Positions 1-10,262 of a stretch of DNA of 64,000 nt are shown here, in pieces. A model generated the notes under the pieces. The model was not told where the DNA came from. It worked only from the letters and a program-made list of their open reading frames with translations, and searched no databases. How positions within the stretch are numbered: the first letter of the stretch is position 1; each line of letters opens with the position of its first letter. Position numbers and translations under genes: made by a program. This stretch comes from Ceratopteris richardii (lineage: Eukaryota; Streptophyta; Polypodiopsida; Polypodiales; Pteridaceae): positions 142,612,407 to 142,676,406 of the forward strand of contig CM035408.1 in assembly GCA_020310875.1 (NCBI GenBank), given 5' to 3'.

Positions 1-39
<39 letters not shown>

Positions 40-111
40 CATACATGTATATGTATATGTATACATATATGTATAGGTATATGTATACGTATATGTATAT
101 GTATACATATC

Positions 112-205
<94 letters not shown>

Positions 206-206
206 C

Positions 207-251
<45 letters not shown>

Positions 252-288
252 AATATGTATATGTATACGTATATGTATATGTATATGC

Positions 289-335
<47 letters not shown>

Positions 336-377
336 CATATATATACATATATGTATATGTATGCATATATTTATACT
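1..377. repeat. TATGTA microsatellite
   Basis: Nearly pure tandem array of the hexamer ATGTAT with occasional substitutions (atacat, atgcat, ataggt). It runs from the window edge and degrades near 377. The open frame reading Met-Tyr repeats is a by-product of the hexamer and not a gene. It probably continues to the left of the window. Confidence 0.95.
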
Positions 378-811
378 CAATGAGACAATAATTACATCAA
401 ATGCATATGTGAGTAGGGAGAACCAATGCTAACGACTAAGGGGAAGAGAGTTGTAACATGGCCTGCACACACACATAGATATAGCTACTCAAAGAAAACA
501 ACAAGCAAGCAAGGGGCTTGCTTATTACAACTCAAGCACTTAGTCTCACTGTACATGAACTAAAACTCCAAGAAGAGGGCCCAAAAGAAGTCGGTATACA
601 TGCTAGTTTTATAGTGAGAAGTGTGCATAGTATGAACAAGAAAATTAATTCATGAGAATTAATTCAAGAATTATTCATTTAATTAATTTAATACATGGTG
701 GCCCAAAATAAATTTTTTAAATTTAATCTTTCTTAAAAGAATTTGATTTTTAGACATACAAAGTATATATAGCTCTTTCAATTCCATGTATGAAATCATG
801 GATATATATAG
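378..811. other. AT-rich sequence, nothing recognised
   Basis: No coding frame, RNA gene or repeat recognised. The last 60 bases contain a TATATATAGC stretch just before homology to the copia-1 LTR starts at about 812. This may be the edge of another insertion that truncated that LTR. Confidence 0.5.
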
Positions 812-890
812 CAAAGATGGATTGATATCTGATGATTGTGAGAAGCATTACTAATGAAACTTTGTAGGATTAAATTAGAGACTATGCTGA
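812..890 (-). mobile_element. copia-1 3' LTR, left fragment
   Basis: This stretch (starting aaagatggatt, ending gactatgctga) matches 26969-27047 in the other LTR of the same element, which continues without a break into ctgaatctacc. Here the continuation lies at 21743, after the 20.9-kb outer insertion. About 420 bp of the LTR expected to the left (compare 26544-26968) are missing, so the fragment is truncated on that side. Confidence 0.8.
886..890. repeat. Target-site duplication GCTGA (left copy)
   Basis: GCTGA sits immediately before the LTR start TGTTGGGAAA at 891 and recurs at 21743-21747 just after the matching 3' LTR. The uninterrupted site at 27042-27052 (atgctgaatct) carries it once. 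This identifies 891-21742 as one insertion. Confidence 0.9.
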
Positions 891-1092
891 TGTTGGGAAA
901 CAATGCCAATTGGTCAATACTTGCTCAATGTTTCATTGGTCAACACTTGCAATAGCATGTGTAAGTTTTGATTTGGAGTCCTTCTACAAATCAGACGGGC
1001 AAGAACAGGATGTATAGCGCTTCTATTCACTGCTTGTACAAGCATAAAGGATTGGCGCGTTCGTTAAGTAATTGTCCTCTTAACCCACCCGC
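891..1092 (+). repeat. Outer element 5' LTR, first part
   Basis: Matches 20141-20342 of the 3' LTR with scattered substitutions. It stops after cccacccgc, where the nested block begins with TGTCGTAGAG. Compared with the 3' LTR, the 176 bp corresponding to 20343-20518 are lost at this break. The lost part includes the B-box half of a tRNA-like promoter. Confidence 0.88.
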
Positions 1093-1675
1093 TGTCGTAG
1101 AGATTTCCAACTCTACGCTCACTTATACTTACTTCAAAAAGAGACACTATTTCATATATAGAATAAGCAAATCAGTAATGAAGATTCTAGGGAACTACTT
1201 TATCAAAGAAAGAGCTAAAAGAAGGTGGATGATAATGTTGATCAGTCCTTTGTTTGGCATAACATGTGTATGACTTCGTAGAAAGCATCATATACATTTT
1301 TCGGATTCTTTCCGATGATGTACTTGGATATGCTAGTAATTCTAGAAATGTGAACTTCTCCTCATGATTTAATCTTTTTTGTGAGAGTTGCAACTTATAT
1401 TATTAGCGACATGAAGAATCTTGAAGTTCTGTTTGCAAATGCTAAACAAAAAGTTGGAGCTACGCATGGAGAAAGGGGTGATTTGGAAGATCATGGAAGG
1501 ATCAGTTCAAAGGGGAAAGCTATCTTCGAATGTATGGCCAAGGAGGAAAAAGAAGGAAGGAAGGCGCGCATGCAAAGAGGTTCGTTGTAGAGAAAAAGGG
1601 GCCACTTCACCTATTTTCTGGGGGGGGGGGGGGGAAGACATGTTCTGAAGCATGCATCGTACGAGAGGTACTGTT

Positions 1676-1715
1676 GATCAGAAGGTTGCGTGTTCGATTC
1701 ACGTCGGGTTCACCA
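1676..1715 (+). promoter_or_regulatory. 40-nt tRNA-Trp 3'-half match (extended PBS, left arm)
   Basis: Reads as the plant tRNA-Trp(CCA) sequence from the base just 3' of the anticodon through the T-arm to the CCA end, with no mismatch that I can see to the tRNA as I know it. As an antisense sequence it is the primer-binding site of the inverted arm. The 5' half of the tRNA is absent, so it is not a tRNA gene. Confidence 0.8.
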
Positions 1716-1906
1716 AAGCTATCGTAGAGGGGTGTGAAGGGAGGCCGACGTTCATCCAAAAGAATCACGCTAACCTAACCGTGTGACTGCACGCAGGGTG
1801 CTTCTAAGTATGCCTAGGGCCTTTGGTTGATTTTTCAGTTTAGGTGTGATAAAAACCTATATGTTTCTAATAAATGGGAGTGTAAACTAAGAACTAATTA
1901 TTTAGA

Positions 1907-2330
1907 CTAAGGACTGTAAGGACGAGCGTTCCTATAATTTTCGATAGCTTCTAATTGATAAGACAAAACTAAGTTCTCGTTTGTAATTTTATCTTTAACA
2001 AAGTCAACTTCTTCGTTTTCAATTTGATTTGAGTTAGGTTTTCTAACTAAATTAGGTGGGAATAAGTCTTTCTTGTCCTCCGGTTCTGGCAAAACTATGG
2101 TAATTAAAGGTAAAATTCTAGAAAGAAGACGATCGTAATCTAACGTGTGTAAAGTTTCGTTAACTACTTTATCTTTAATAATTTCAACTTCTATATTTTC
2201 GTTATAATTTGAACTATCAATTGAAGACGGAAGCAATGTTCCTATTATTAAGTTTTCTAATTCTTGATTCTTAATATCAGAATCGTTTGTAGATACTAGT
2301 TTAGAACTACTTGTAGATCCTATCTCATAT
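1907..2330 (-). pseudogene. LTR ORF copy 1 (left palindrome arm), start lost
   Basis: The reading frame matches the 142-codon LTR ORF of the Gypsy element (62267-62695), ending in the same Asn-Ala-Arg-Pro-Tyr region. In this copy the start-codon area carries a 7-bp deletion, leaving ATG-AGA-stop, so only an internally open frame remains. One visible change is Tyr for Asn in the Ser-Asn-Asn-Asn-Glu stretch. It is the mirror of the copy at 6462-6884. Confidence 0.7.
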
Positions 2331-2699
2331 GAAATAAAAAAGTAAAGATCTCAATTAATTTTTAGAGAAACAGTATGAAGAATTTCAAAATCAATATATT
2401 TAAGCCTATACAAATCTTAATTGTATCGAACAGTGGAAGTGCTAGAAATCTTTAGGATTTAAGCCTATACAAAAGCTAATACAATTCTCTTTATAGATAA
2501 TCCTATACAACTTAATAAACAATCTTTAAATATTGTAATTTTGTGATCCTGAAAATTTCGTATGCTTGTGTTCTCGTAATCTCCTTTTGAAATCTCTTCA
2601 ATGATCTGCAGCGAAGATCATTAGGAGCCATAAGTATGCTTTTATTAAAAATAAAACACTCATTAATTTAACATTCAATACATAACTTAAACCTATACT

Positions 2700-3480
2700 A
2701 ACTCATGTATACATAGACTTTTAACTTCCTAACTTTCATGCATTTGAAGACACCTATGCAAACACACATTTGTTTACACGCAAACATGCATCATATAACA
2801 ATTCAATATCTATCATTCATACAAGCATATCAACATGCATACAATCTTATATCAATTATGCATTCACTAATTCGTATTTAACATGCATAATATATTTATG
2901 TATTAACATGCATTAGTATATATATGCATTTACTAGCATGCATAAACATGCATACTAACATGCATTCATAAACATGCACTATCATCTAATATGTATACAC
3001 TTATTCTCATGCATTTATACATACATTTTCATACGTACATTCAATACACATGGATATATGCATCATTTCACATGCATATATGTTTTAGTTCTCATGCATA
3101 TCCTATCTTCATATGCATATGCATATGAATTATCTCTAATATGCACATGTAATATCTTATACCTTCTATATGTACATGTACTACATGCTAACTCTATCTT
3201 AACATGCACATGCATACACATGCACTCTTACTCATATAGACATACATAGCATATTCATCATTCATGCTTATCATTTCTAAACATGCATAAAATGCATCAC
3301 ACTTCATATGCACTCATGCATACACTCCTACATTTATGAAAATCATTCTTCATATGCATACATATTAACATGCATATTAATATACATGCATGCTCATGCT
3401 CACACATATTCATGCATACATACATTCATGCATACTCATATATGCTCACACTTACGCACACATATGCAATCACTCTCTCA
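2700..3480. repeat. CATGCA-rich LTR segment, left arm
   Basis: Dense irregular CATGCA/ATGCAT motifs, reverse-complementary to 5320-6060 and to 14215-14945. Small open frames here, rich in Met-His-Tyr, are by-products of this composition. Confidence 0.8.
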
Positions 3481-4395
3481 CTCTTTTTGCAAAAAAAAAA
3501 CATTTGTCGGATCCATAAACACTTGAAATCAACTACATGAATAGTGCTATCAGAAGTCAATTTCCATAATTCTGCTTTCTTTGGAAGTGTGCTGAGAATG
3601 ATAAGTAGAAACCCAAAAAGTTCTTGGAACGTTGCTATATACCTCAGGTGCACAAATATACAGAGATGATGGTTGCACGAGTAGTGAGTGCTAACTCTCC
3701 CCCCTGTTTTGCCTGTCTCTCACTCTCCAGGTCTTCAGGAAGCTTGGAAGGCGCTATAGTGCCCTAATTGTGGGTGCCTCTATGTGTACATGCACAAGAT
3801 AACTTGACTCGGGAATCCGGACAGGAGGAAATGCTCTCTCTGTGAACATGCCGACATGACTTTCTCTTCTCAGGCTCTAAATTACTCTTGATATAACAGT
3901 GCAAACCAACAAATCCTCTTCAATCCCTCAATACTTCTCCGAAACGGATCAATACAAGCTCTACTTTATATTTGTGCTCTCTGTGTGTGTGTACGTGTGA
4001 TGTGTGTACGCGTGCGTCTACGAGTAACATAGTGATAAATAGCTCTGCTATATAATTCGAGCCTACAATTTCTGCCGCTTAAAATATCAACTTCCGACAT
4101 CATGTGAGAAATAAGTGCTTCAAAAAGTACATTTTTATGAGCCTGCCTACGGAGTTGCACTCTAATCTCAAGCAATACAGGTCCTGCGCTAGAGCCACAC
4201 TCCCAACATGCAGTAATGATACAAAAGTAAAAGGCTTGTTGAATGTATTCATGATACATGTATTACGTGATCACAACGCATGAATATTCACATAATACAT
4301 AGTTTTGAATTGAGATATGTGTATTAATACGTACATACGTGTAACTCATAAGAGGGAATACAAAACCACATACATAAATGCTCAAAATACAACCG

Positions 4396-4407
4396 TATGC
4401 ATGCGTG
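4396..4407. repeat. Hinge of palindrome 1
   Basis: Twelve bases, TATGCATGCGTG, separate the two arms (...CAACCG / CGGTTG...). The same bases occur in the single-copy LTR at 13267-13278 (cgtatgcatgcgtgcgg), where they form a small imperfect inverted repeat. The hinge is therefore native LTR sequence at which the molecule appears to have folded back. Confidence 0.8.
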
Positions 4408-7071
4408 CGGTTGTATTTTGAGCATTTATGTATGTGGTTTTGTATTCCCTCTTATGAGTTACACGTATGTACGTATTAATACACATATCTCAATTCAAAA
4501 CTATGTATTATGTGAATATTCATGCGTTGTGATCATGTAATACATGTATCATGAATACATTCAACAAGCCTTTTACTTTTGTATCATTACTGCATGTTGG
4601 GAGTGTGGCTCTAGTGCAGGACCTGTATTGCTTGAGATTAGAGTGCAACTCCGTAGGCAGGCTCATAAAAATGTACTTTTGGAAGCACTTATTTTTCACA
4701 TGATGTCGGAAGTTGATATTTTAAGCGGGGCTCGAATTATATAGCAGAGCTATTTATCACTATGTTACTCGCAGACGCACGCGTACACACATCACACGTA
4801 CACACATAGAGAGAGAGCACAAATATAAAGTAGAGCTTGTATTGATCCGTTACGGAGAAGTATTGAGGGATTGAAGAGGATTTGTTGGTTTGGACTGTTA
4901 TATCAAGAGTAATTTAGAGCCTGAGAAGAGAAAGTCATGTCGGCATGTTCACAGAGAGAGCATTTCCTCCTGTCCGGATTCCCGAGTCAAGTTATCTTAT
5001 GCATGCACACATAGAGGCACCCACAATTAGGGCACTACATCGCCTTCCAAGCTTCTTGAAGACCTGGAGAGTGAGAGAGAGGCAAAACAGGGGGGAGAGT
5101 TAGCACTCACTACTCTTGCAATCATCATCTCTGTATATTTGTGCACCTGAGGTATATAGCAACGTTCCAAGAACTTTTTGGGTTTCTACTCATCATTCTC
5201 AGCACACTTCCAAAGAAAGCAAAATTATGGAAATTGACTTCTGATAGCACTATTCATGTAGTTGATTTCAAGTGTTTACGGATCTGACAAATGTTTTTTT
5301 TTGCAAAAAGAGTGAGAGAGTGATTGCATATGTGTGCGTAAGTGTGAGCATATATGAGTATGCATGAATGTATGTATGCATGAATATGTGTGAGCATGAG
5401 CATGCATGTATATTAATATGCATGTTAATATGTATGCATATGAAGAATGATTTTCATAAATGTAGGAGTGTATGCATGAGTGCATATGAAGTGTGATGCA
5501 TTTTATGCATGTTTAGAAATGATAAGCATGAGTGATGAATATGCTATGTATGTCTATTTGAGTAAGAGTGCATGTGTATGCATGTGCATGTTAAGATAGA
5601 GTTAGCATGTAGTACATGTACATATAGAAGGTATAAGATAATACATGTGCATATTAGAGATAATTCATATGCATATGCATATGAAGATAGGATATGCATG
5701 AGAACTAAAACATATATGCATGTGAAATGATGCATATATCCATGTGTATTGAATGTATGTATGAAAATGTATGTATAAATGCATGAGAATAAGTCTATAC
5801 ATATTAGATGATAGTGCATGTTTATGAATGCATGTTAGTATGCATGTTTATGCATGCTAGTAAATGCATATATATACTAATGCATGTTAATACATAAATA
5901 TATTATGCATGTTAAATACGAATTAGTGAATGCATAATTGATAAGATTGTATGCATGTTGATATGCTTGTATGAATGATAGATATTGAATTGTTATATGA
6001 TGCATGTTTGCGTGTAAACAAATGTGTGTTTGCATAGGTGTCTTCAAATGCATGAAAGTTAGGAAGTTAAAAGTCTATGTATACATGAGTTAGTATAGGT
6101 TTAAGTTATGTATTGAATGTTAAATTAATGAGTGTTTTATTTTTACTAAAAGCATACTTATGGCTCCTAATGATCTTCGCTGCAGATCATTGAAGAGATT
6201 TCAAAAGGAGATTATGAGAACACAAGCATACGAAATTTTCAGGATCAGAAAAGTACAATATTTAAAGATTGTTTATTAAGTTGTATAGGATTATCTATAA
6301 AGAGAATTGTATTAGCTTTTGTATAGGCTTAAATCCTAAAGATTTCTAGCACTTCCACTTTTCGATACAATTAAGATTTGTATAGGCTTAAATAGATTGA
6401 TTTTGAAATTCTTCATACTGTTTCTCTGAAAATTAATTGAGATCTTTACTTTTTTATTTCATATGAGATAGGATCTACAAGTAGTTCTAAACTAGTATCT
6501 ACAAACGATTCTGATATTAAGAATCAAGAATTAGAAAACTTAATAATAGGAACATTGCTTCCGTCTTCAATTGATAGTTCAAATAATAACGAAAATATAG
6601 AAGTTGAAATTATTAAAGATAAAGTAGTTAACGAAACTTTACACACGTTAGATTACGATCGTCTTCTTTCTAGAATTTTACCTTTAATTACCATAGTTTT
6701 GCCAGAACTGGAGGACAAGAAAGACTTATTCCCACCTAATTTAGTTAGAAAACCTAACTCAAATCAAATTGAAAACGAAGAAGTTGACTTTGTTAAAGAT
6801 AAAATTACAAACGAGAACTTAGTTTTGTCTTATCAATTAGAAGCTATAGAAAATTATAGGAATGCTCGTCCTTACGGTCCTTAGTCTAAATAATTAGTTC
6901 TTAATTTACACTCCCATTTATTAAAAACATATAGGTTTTTATCACACCTAAATTGAGAAATCAACGGAAGGCCCTAGGCATACTTAGAAGCTCCCTGCGT
7001 GCAGTCACACGGTTAGGTTAGCGTGATTCTTTTGGATGAACATCAGCCTCCCTTCACACCCCTCTACGACA
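4408..7071 (+). repeat. Inner element 5' LTR, 3' portion
   Basis: Plus-orientation LTR sequence matching 13279-15814 and extending 141 bp further to the true LTR end CTCTACGACA at 7071. It is followed by GCTT and the PBS, exactly as in the Gypsy element at 62076-62080 on the other strand. The first half of this LTR (compare 10668-13266) is missing, replaced by the inverted arm. Confidence 0.82.
6462..6884 (+). pseudogene. LTR ORF copy 2, start lost
   Basis: Same frame as the 142-codon LTR ORF of the Gypsy element, open to its stop at 6882-6884. Upstream the sequence reads ATG-AGA-TAG in place of the ATG-TCT-AAA start of the Gypsy copies (7-bp deletion), so no normal start remains. It carries Leu where other copies have Pro or Ser in the Leu-Pro-Glu-x-Glu-Asp segment. 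Confidence 0.7.
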
Positions 7072-7075
7072 GCTT

Positions 7076-7115
7076 TGGTGAACCCGATGTGAATCAAACA
7101 CGCAACCTTCTGATC
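7076..7115 (+). promoter_or_regulatory. Extended tRNA-Trp primer-binding site
   Basis: Begins TGGTGAACCCGATGTGAATC, four bases after the LTR end, and remains complementary to plant tRNA-Trp for 40 nt with two transitions. A usual PBS is about 18 nt. The complementarity ends at the base adjacent to the anticodon. Confidence 0.82.
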
Positions 7116-8162
7116 AACAGTACCTCTCATACAATGCATGCTTCAGAACATGTCTTCCCCCCCCCCCCCCCCCCCCCCCCCAGAAAATAGGTGAAGTGGC
7201 CCCTTTTTCTCTACAACGAACCTCTTTGCATGCGCGCCTTCCTTCCTTCTTTTTCCTCCTTGGCCATACTGTCGAAGATAGCTTTCCCCTTTGAACTGAT
7301 CCTTCCATGATCTTCCAAATCACCCCTTTCTCCATGCGTAGCTCCAACTTTTTGTTTAGCATTTGCAAACAGAACTTCAAGATTCTTCATGTCGCTAATA
7401 ATATAATTTGCAACTCTCACAAAAAAGATTAAATCATGAGGAGAAGTTCACATTTCTAGAATTACTAGCATATCCAAGTTTCATCATCGGAAAAAATCCG
7501 AAAAATGTATATGATGCTTTCTACGAAGTCATACACATGTTATGCCAAACAAAGGACTGATCAACATTATCATCCACCTTCTTTTAGCTCTTTCTTTGAT
7601 AAAGTAGTTCCCTAGAATCTTCATTACTGATTTGCTTATTCTATATATGAAATAGTGTCTCTTTTTGAAGTAAGTATAAGTGAGCATAGAGTTGGAAATC
7701 TCTACGACACTCACCCCCACCAAACCTGTGCGTCCTTCTGGATGCACCAACCATCAATAACCTGATTTCTGCTTTCAAAATAAAAATCAACTTCATAACA
7801 TTGTTTATGTGCACGGGTTTTAAAACAAAGTGCCTTATGCTCGGCCATGTAATGGGCCCTATGGTATGCATATTTTTAGAATGCATAGAAAAACAAATAT
7901 GGTGTAAAGAACAAGGTAAAAGGTTTCGGATGGTGAGGCTTGTGCACTCACTCACATACATAGCAATGTGATTATACATTCATCCTTACAGTCGCTCTTA
8001 TGTGCATTCAAGATAATACTTCTGGATAACCTATCTGTAAAAACCAAAGTAATATTAAGTCAAATTTTGTAGCTTCCATCAAATCATCCTTTCTTGCTTG
8101 ACCTGCATTAAACCACTCAAAACATTGATTAGAAAAGCAATATTTGCATCATTAAATTCTTA

Positions 8163-8560
8163 ATTTTAGTTTAGGGAGAGATAAAACTCCTCGTGCTCGT
8201 GCTCGAAATTATCTTTTGTTTAGGGAGAGATAAAACTCCTCGTGCTCGTGCTCGTAATTATCTTTTGTTTAGGGAGAGATAAAACTCCTCGTGCTCGTGC
8301 TCAAAATTATCTTTTGTTTAGGGAGAGATAAAACTCCTCGTGCTCGTGCTCGTAATTATCTTTTGTTTAGGGAGAGATAAAACTCCTCGTGCTCATAATT
8401 ATCTTTTGTTTAGGGAGAGATAAAACTCCTCGTGCTCGTGCTCGTCATTATCTTTTGTTTAGGGAGGGATAAAACTCCTCGTGTTCGTAATTATCTTTTG
8501 ATTAGGGAGAGATAAAACTCCTCGTGCTCGTGCTCGTAATTATCTTTTGTTTAGGTAGAG
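8163..8560. repeat. 50-bp tandem repeat array (left)
   Basis: About eight copies of a roughly 50-bp unit containing agggagagataaaactcc, then cgtgctcgtgctcg, then attatcttttg. Some copies lack one cgtgct. Mirrored by 9265-9665. Confidence 0.93.
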
Positions 8561-8895
8561 ATAAAACTCCCGTTCATGTGTGTTTTTAATTTTGAGGGAG
8601 AACACTACAAAACTCCCGTTCATGTGTGTTTAAAATTTTGAGGGAGAACACTACAAAACTCCCGTTCATGTGTGTTTTTAATTTTGAGGGAGAACACTAC
8701 AAAACTCCCGTTCATGTGTGTTTTTAATTGTGAGGGAGAACACTACAAAACTCCCGTTCATGTGTGTTTTTAATTGTGAGGGAGAACACTACAAAACTCC
8801 CGTTCATGTGTGTTTTTAATTGTGAGGGAGAACACTACAAAACTCCCGTTCATGTGTGTTTTTAATTGTGAGGGAGAACACTACAAAACTCCCGT
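8560..8895. repeat. 46-bp tandem repeat array (left)
   Basis: About seven copies of a roughly 46-bp unit containing aaaactcccgttcatgtgtg and gagggagaacactac. Mirrored by 9030-9265, which has fewer copies. The unit shares the GGGAGA and AAAACTCC words with the neighbouring 50-bp unit, suggesting common descent. Confidence 0.93.
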
Positions 8896-8918
8896 TCATA
8901 ATTATGTTTTTGTTTTTG

Positions 8919-9010
8919 AGATTACCTGAGATTGCCGGGCCGTGGTGCTTCACGTTGGGTTCACCAAATTGTCGGCGCGTAAGCGACGGTCGGTGGATCA
9001 GGGCGATCGC
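8919..9010 (-). repeat. Loop of palindrome 2: LTR/PBS junction relic
   Basis: On the minus strand this loop reads as an LTR end (CGCGCCGACA), three bases, then TGGTGAACCCAACGTGAA. That is an 18-nt tRNA-Trp PBS with one change (8949-8966). The LTR end word TGTCGGCGCG differs from the surrounding family, so this is a junction from a related but distinct Gypsy element. Confidence 0.7.
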
Positions 9011-9029
9011 CAAAAACAAAAACATAATT

Positions 9030-9265
9030 ATGAACGGGAGTTTTGTAGTGTTCTCCCTCACAATTAAAAACACACATGAACGGGAGTTTTGTAGTGTTCT
9101 CCCTCACAATTAAAAACACACATGAACGGGAGTTTTGTAGTGTTCTCCCTCAAAATTAAAAACACACATGAACGGGAGTTTTGTAGTGTTCTCCCTCAAA
9201 ATTAAAAACACACATGAACGGGAGTTTTGTAGTGTTCTCCCTCAAAATTAAAAACACACATGAAC
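9030..9265. repeat. 46-bp tandem repeat array (right, mirrored)
   Basis: About five copies, reverse complement of the 8560-8895 unit. The copy-number difference from the left side shows independent change after the inversion. Confidence 0.92.
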
Positions 9266-9665
9266 GGGAGTTTTATCTCTCCCTAAACAAAAGATAATTA
9301 CGAGCACGAGCACGAGGAGTTTTATCTCTCCCTAATCAAAAGATAATTACGAGCACGAGGATTTTTATCTCTCCCTAAACAAAAGATAATTACGAGCACG
9401 AGCACGAGGAGTTTTATCTCTCCCTAAACAAAAGATAATTACGAGCACGAGGAATTTTATTTCTCCCTAAACAAAAGATAATTACGAGCACGAGCACGAG
9501 GAGTTTTATCTCTCCCTAAACAAAAGATAATTTCGAGCACGAGCACGAGGAGTTTTATCTCTCCCTAAACAAAAGCTAATTACGAGCATGAGCACGAGGA
9601 GTTTTATCTCTCTCTAAACAAAAGATAATTTGGAGCACGAGCACAAGGAGTTTTATCTCTACCTA
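9265..9665. repeat. 50-bp tandem repeat array (right, mirrored)
   Basis: About eight copies of the reverse complement of the 8163-8560 unit, several with small deletions of the gagcac hexamer. Confidence 0.92.
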
Positions 9666-9830
9666 AACTAAAATTAAGAATTTAATGATGCAAATATTGC
9701 TTTTCTAATCAATGTTTTGAGTGGTTTAATGCAGATCAAGCAAGAAAAGATGATTTGATGGAAGCTACAAAATTTGACTTAATATTACTTTGGTTTTTAT
9801 AGATAGGTTATCCAGAAGTATTATCTTGAA

Positions 9831-10262
9831 TTGATGTATTTGCTTTAAATTGGCTAATAGTTATGTTTTTCATAAGTTTTTTCAAGATGAATTATTTTTC
9901 AGGTTTAGGATGAAGACTGAGAGTTTATGGACAACCAAGATTTTCTTCAAGAATAGACTATGAATAACCTTTTACTTCCAGTTTTGCACCATTTTGTTTC
10001 ACTTTGCATTTAAAGTACGCATCAAATTATGTACAAACACATGCTGAGTTTTTCCCTTAGGTGCACGTTCATTTGCACCAATCTAGATTGTAACATGTAT
10101 GATGAAATCTGCGAGCAAATTCTAAGTTTAGTAGATAAAAACCTCTTCATCAAAAGCTCTTATCCCTTATGCACCATAAATTTTGAAAATGCACTTAAAG
10201 TATGCATGTGGTAGGGTTACATTATATGACCATGCATCTAGGCACGATCTGATATGTACCCA
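9831..10262. other. Unpaired 432-bp segment in palindrome 2
   Basis: Present only in the right arm; the left arm jumps from tattatcttgaa directly to tgcacataagag in reverse complement. No coding signature or terminal repeats seen. It was either deleted from the left arm or inserted in the right. Confidence 0.75.

Larger units (their letters stand above)
1093..7709. repeat. 6.6-kb near-perfect palindrome (palindrome 1)
   Basis: Left arm 1093-4395 is the reverse complement of right arm 4408-7709 at high identity, joined by a 12-bp hinge. The outer ends are TGTCGTAGAG on one side and CTCTACGACA on the other. The arms differ by scattered substitutions and in a homopolymer (about 15 G at 1620-1634 against about 25 C at 7157-7181), so they are not a literal duplication of one read. 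The right arm reads in element sense as: 3' part of a Gypsy-type LTR (to 7071), spacer GCTT, tRNA-Trp primer-binding site, and start of an internal region. A third single copy of the LTR part lies at 13267-15814. Confidence 0.93.

Noticed and set aside
3-383. 126-codon Met-Tyr repeat frame
   Set aside because: Product of the TATGTA hexamer; no gene.
1676-1715. tRNA-Trp gene
   Set aside because: Only the 3' half with CCA is present next to an LTR end. The D-arm, anticodon and 5' acceptor strand are missing, and CCA is not encoded in nuclear plant tRNA genes.
2974-3526. Small Met-His-Tyr-rich frames repeated at 2974, 3308, 5276, 5544, 14155 and 14426
   Set aside because: They recur only because the LTR segment is present three times, and they follow its CATGCA composition.
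3966-4259. 97-codon frame repeated at 3966, 4544 and 13414
   Set aside because: Shared LTR sequence copied by the inversion; one copy is already shortened, and no motif or start context supports coding.
1093-7709. Palindrome as a simple sequencing artefact (missed hairpin adapter)
   Set aside because: Arms differ by substitutions and homopolymer length, and a third copy of the LTR part agrees with them as family sequence. Misassembly is still possible, so the read-level check is listed.
8163-9665. CRISPR-like direct repeats
   Set aside because: Whole units including the intervening bases are repeated head to tail, so there are no unique spacers. The context is a plant retroelement.
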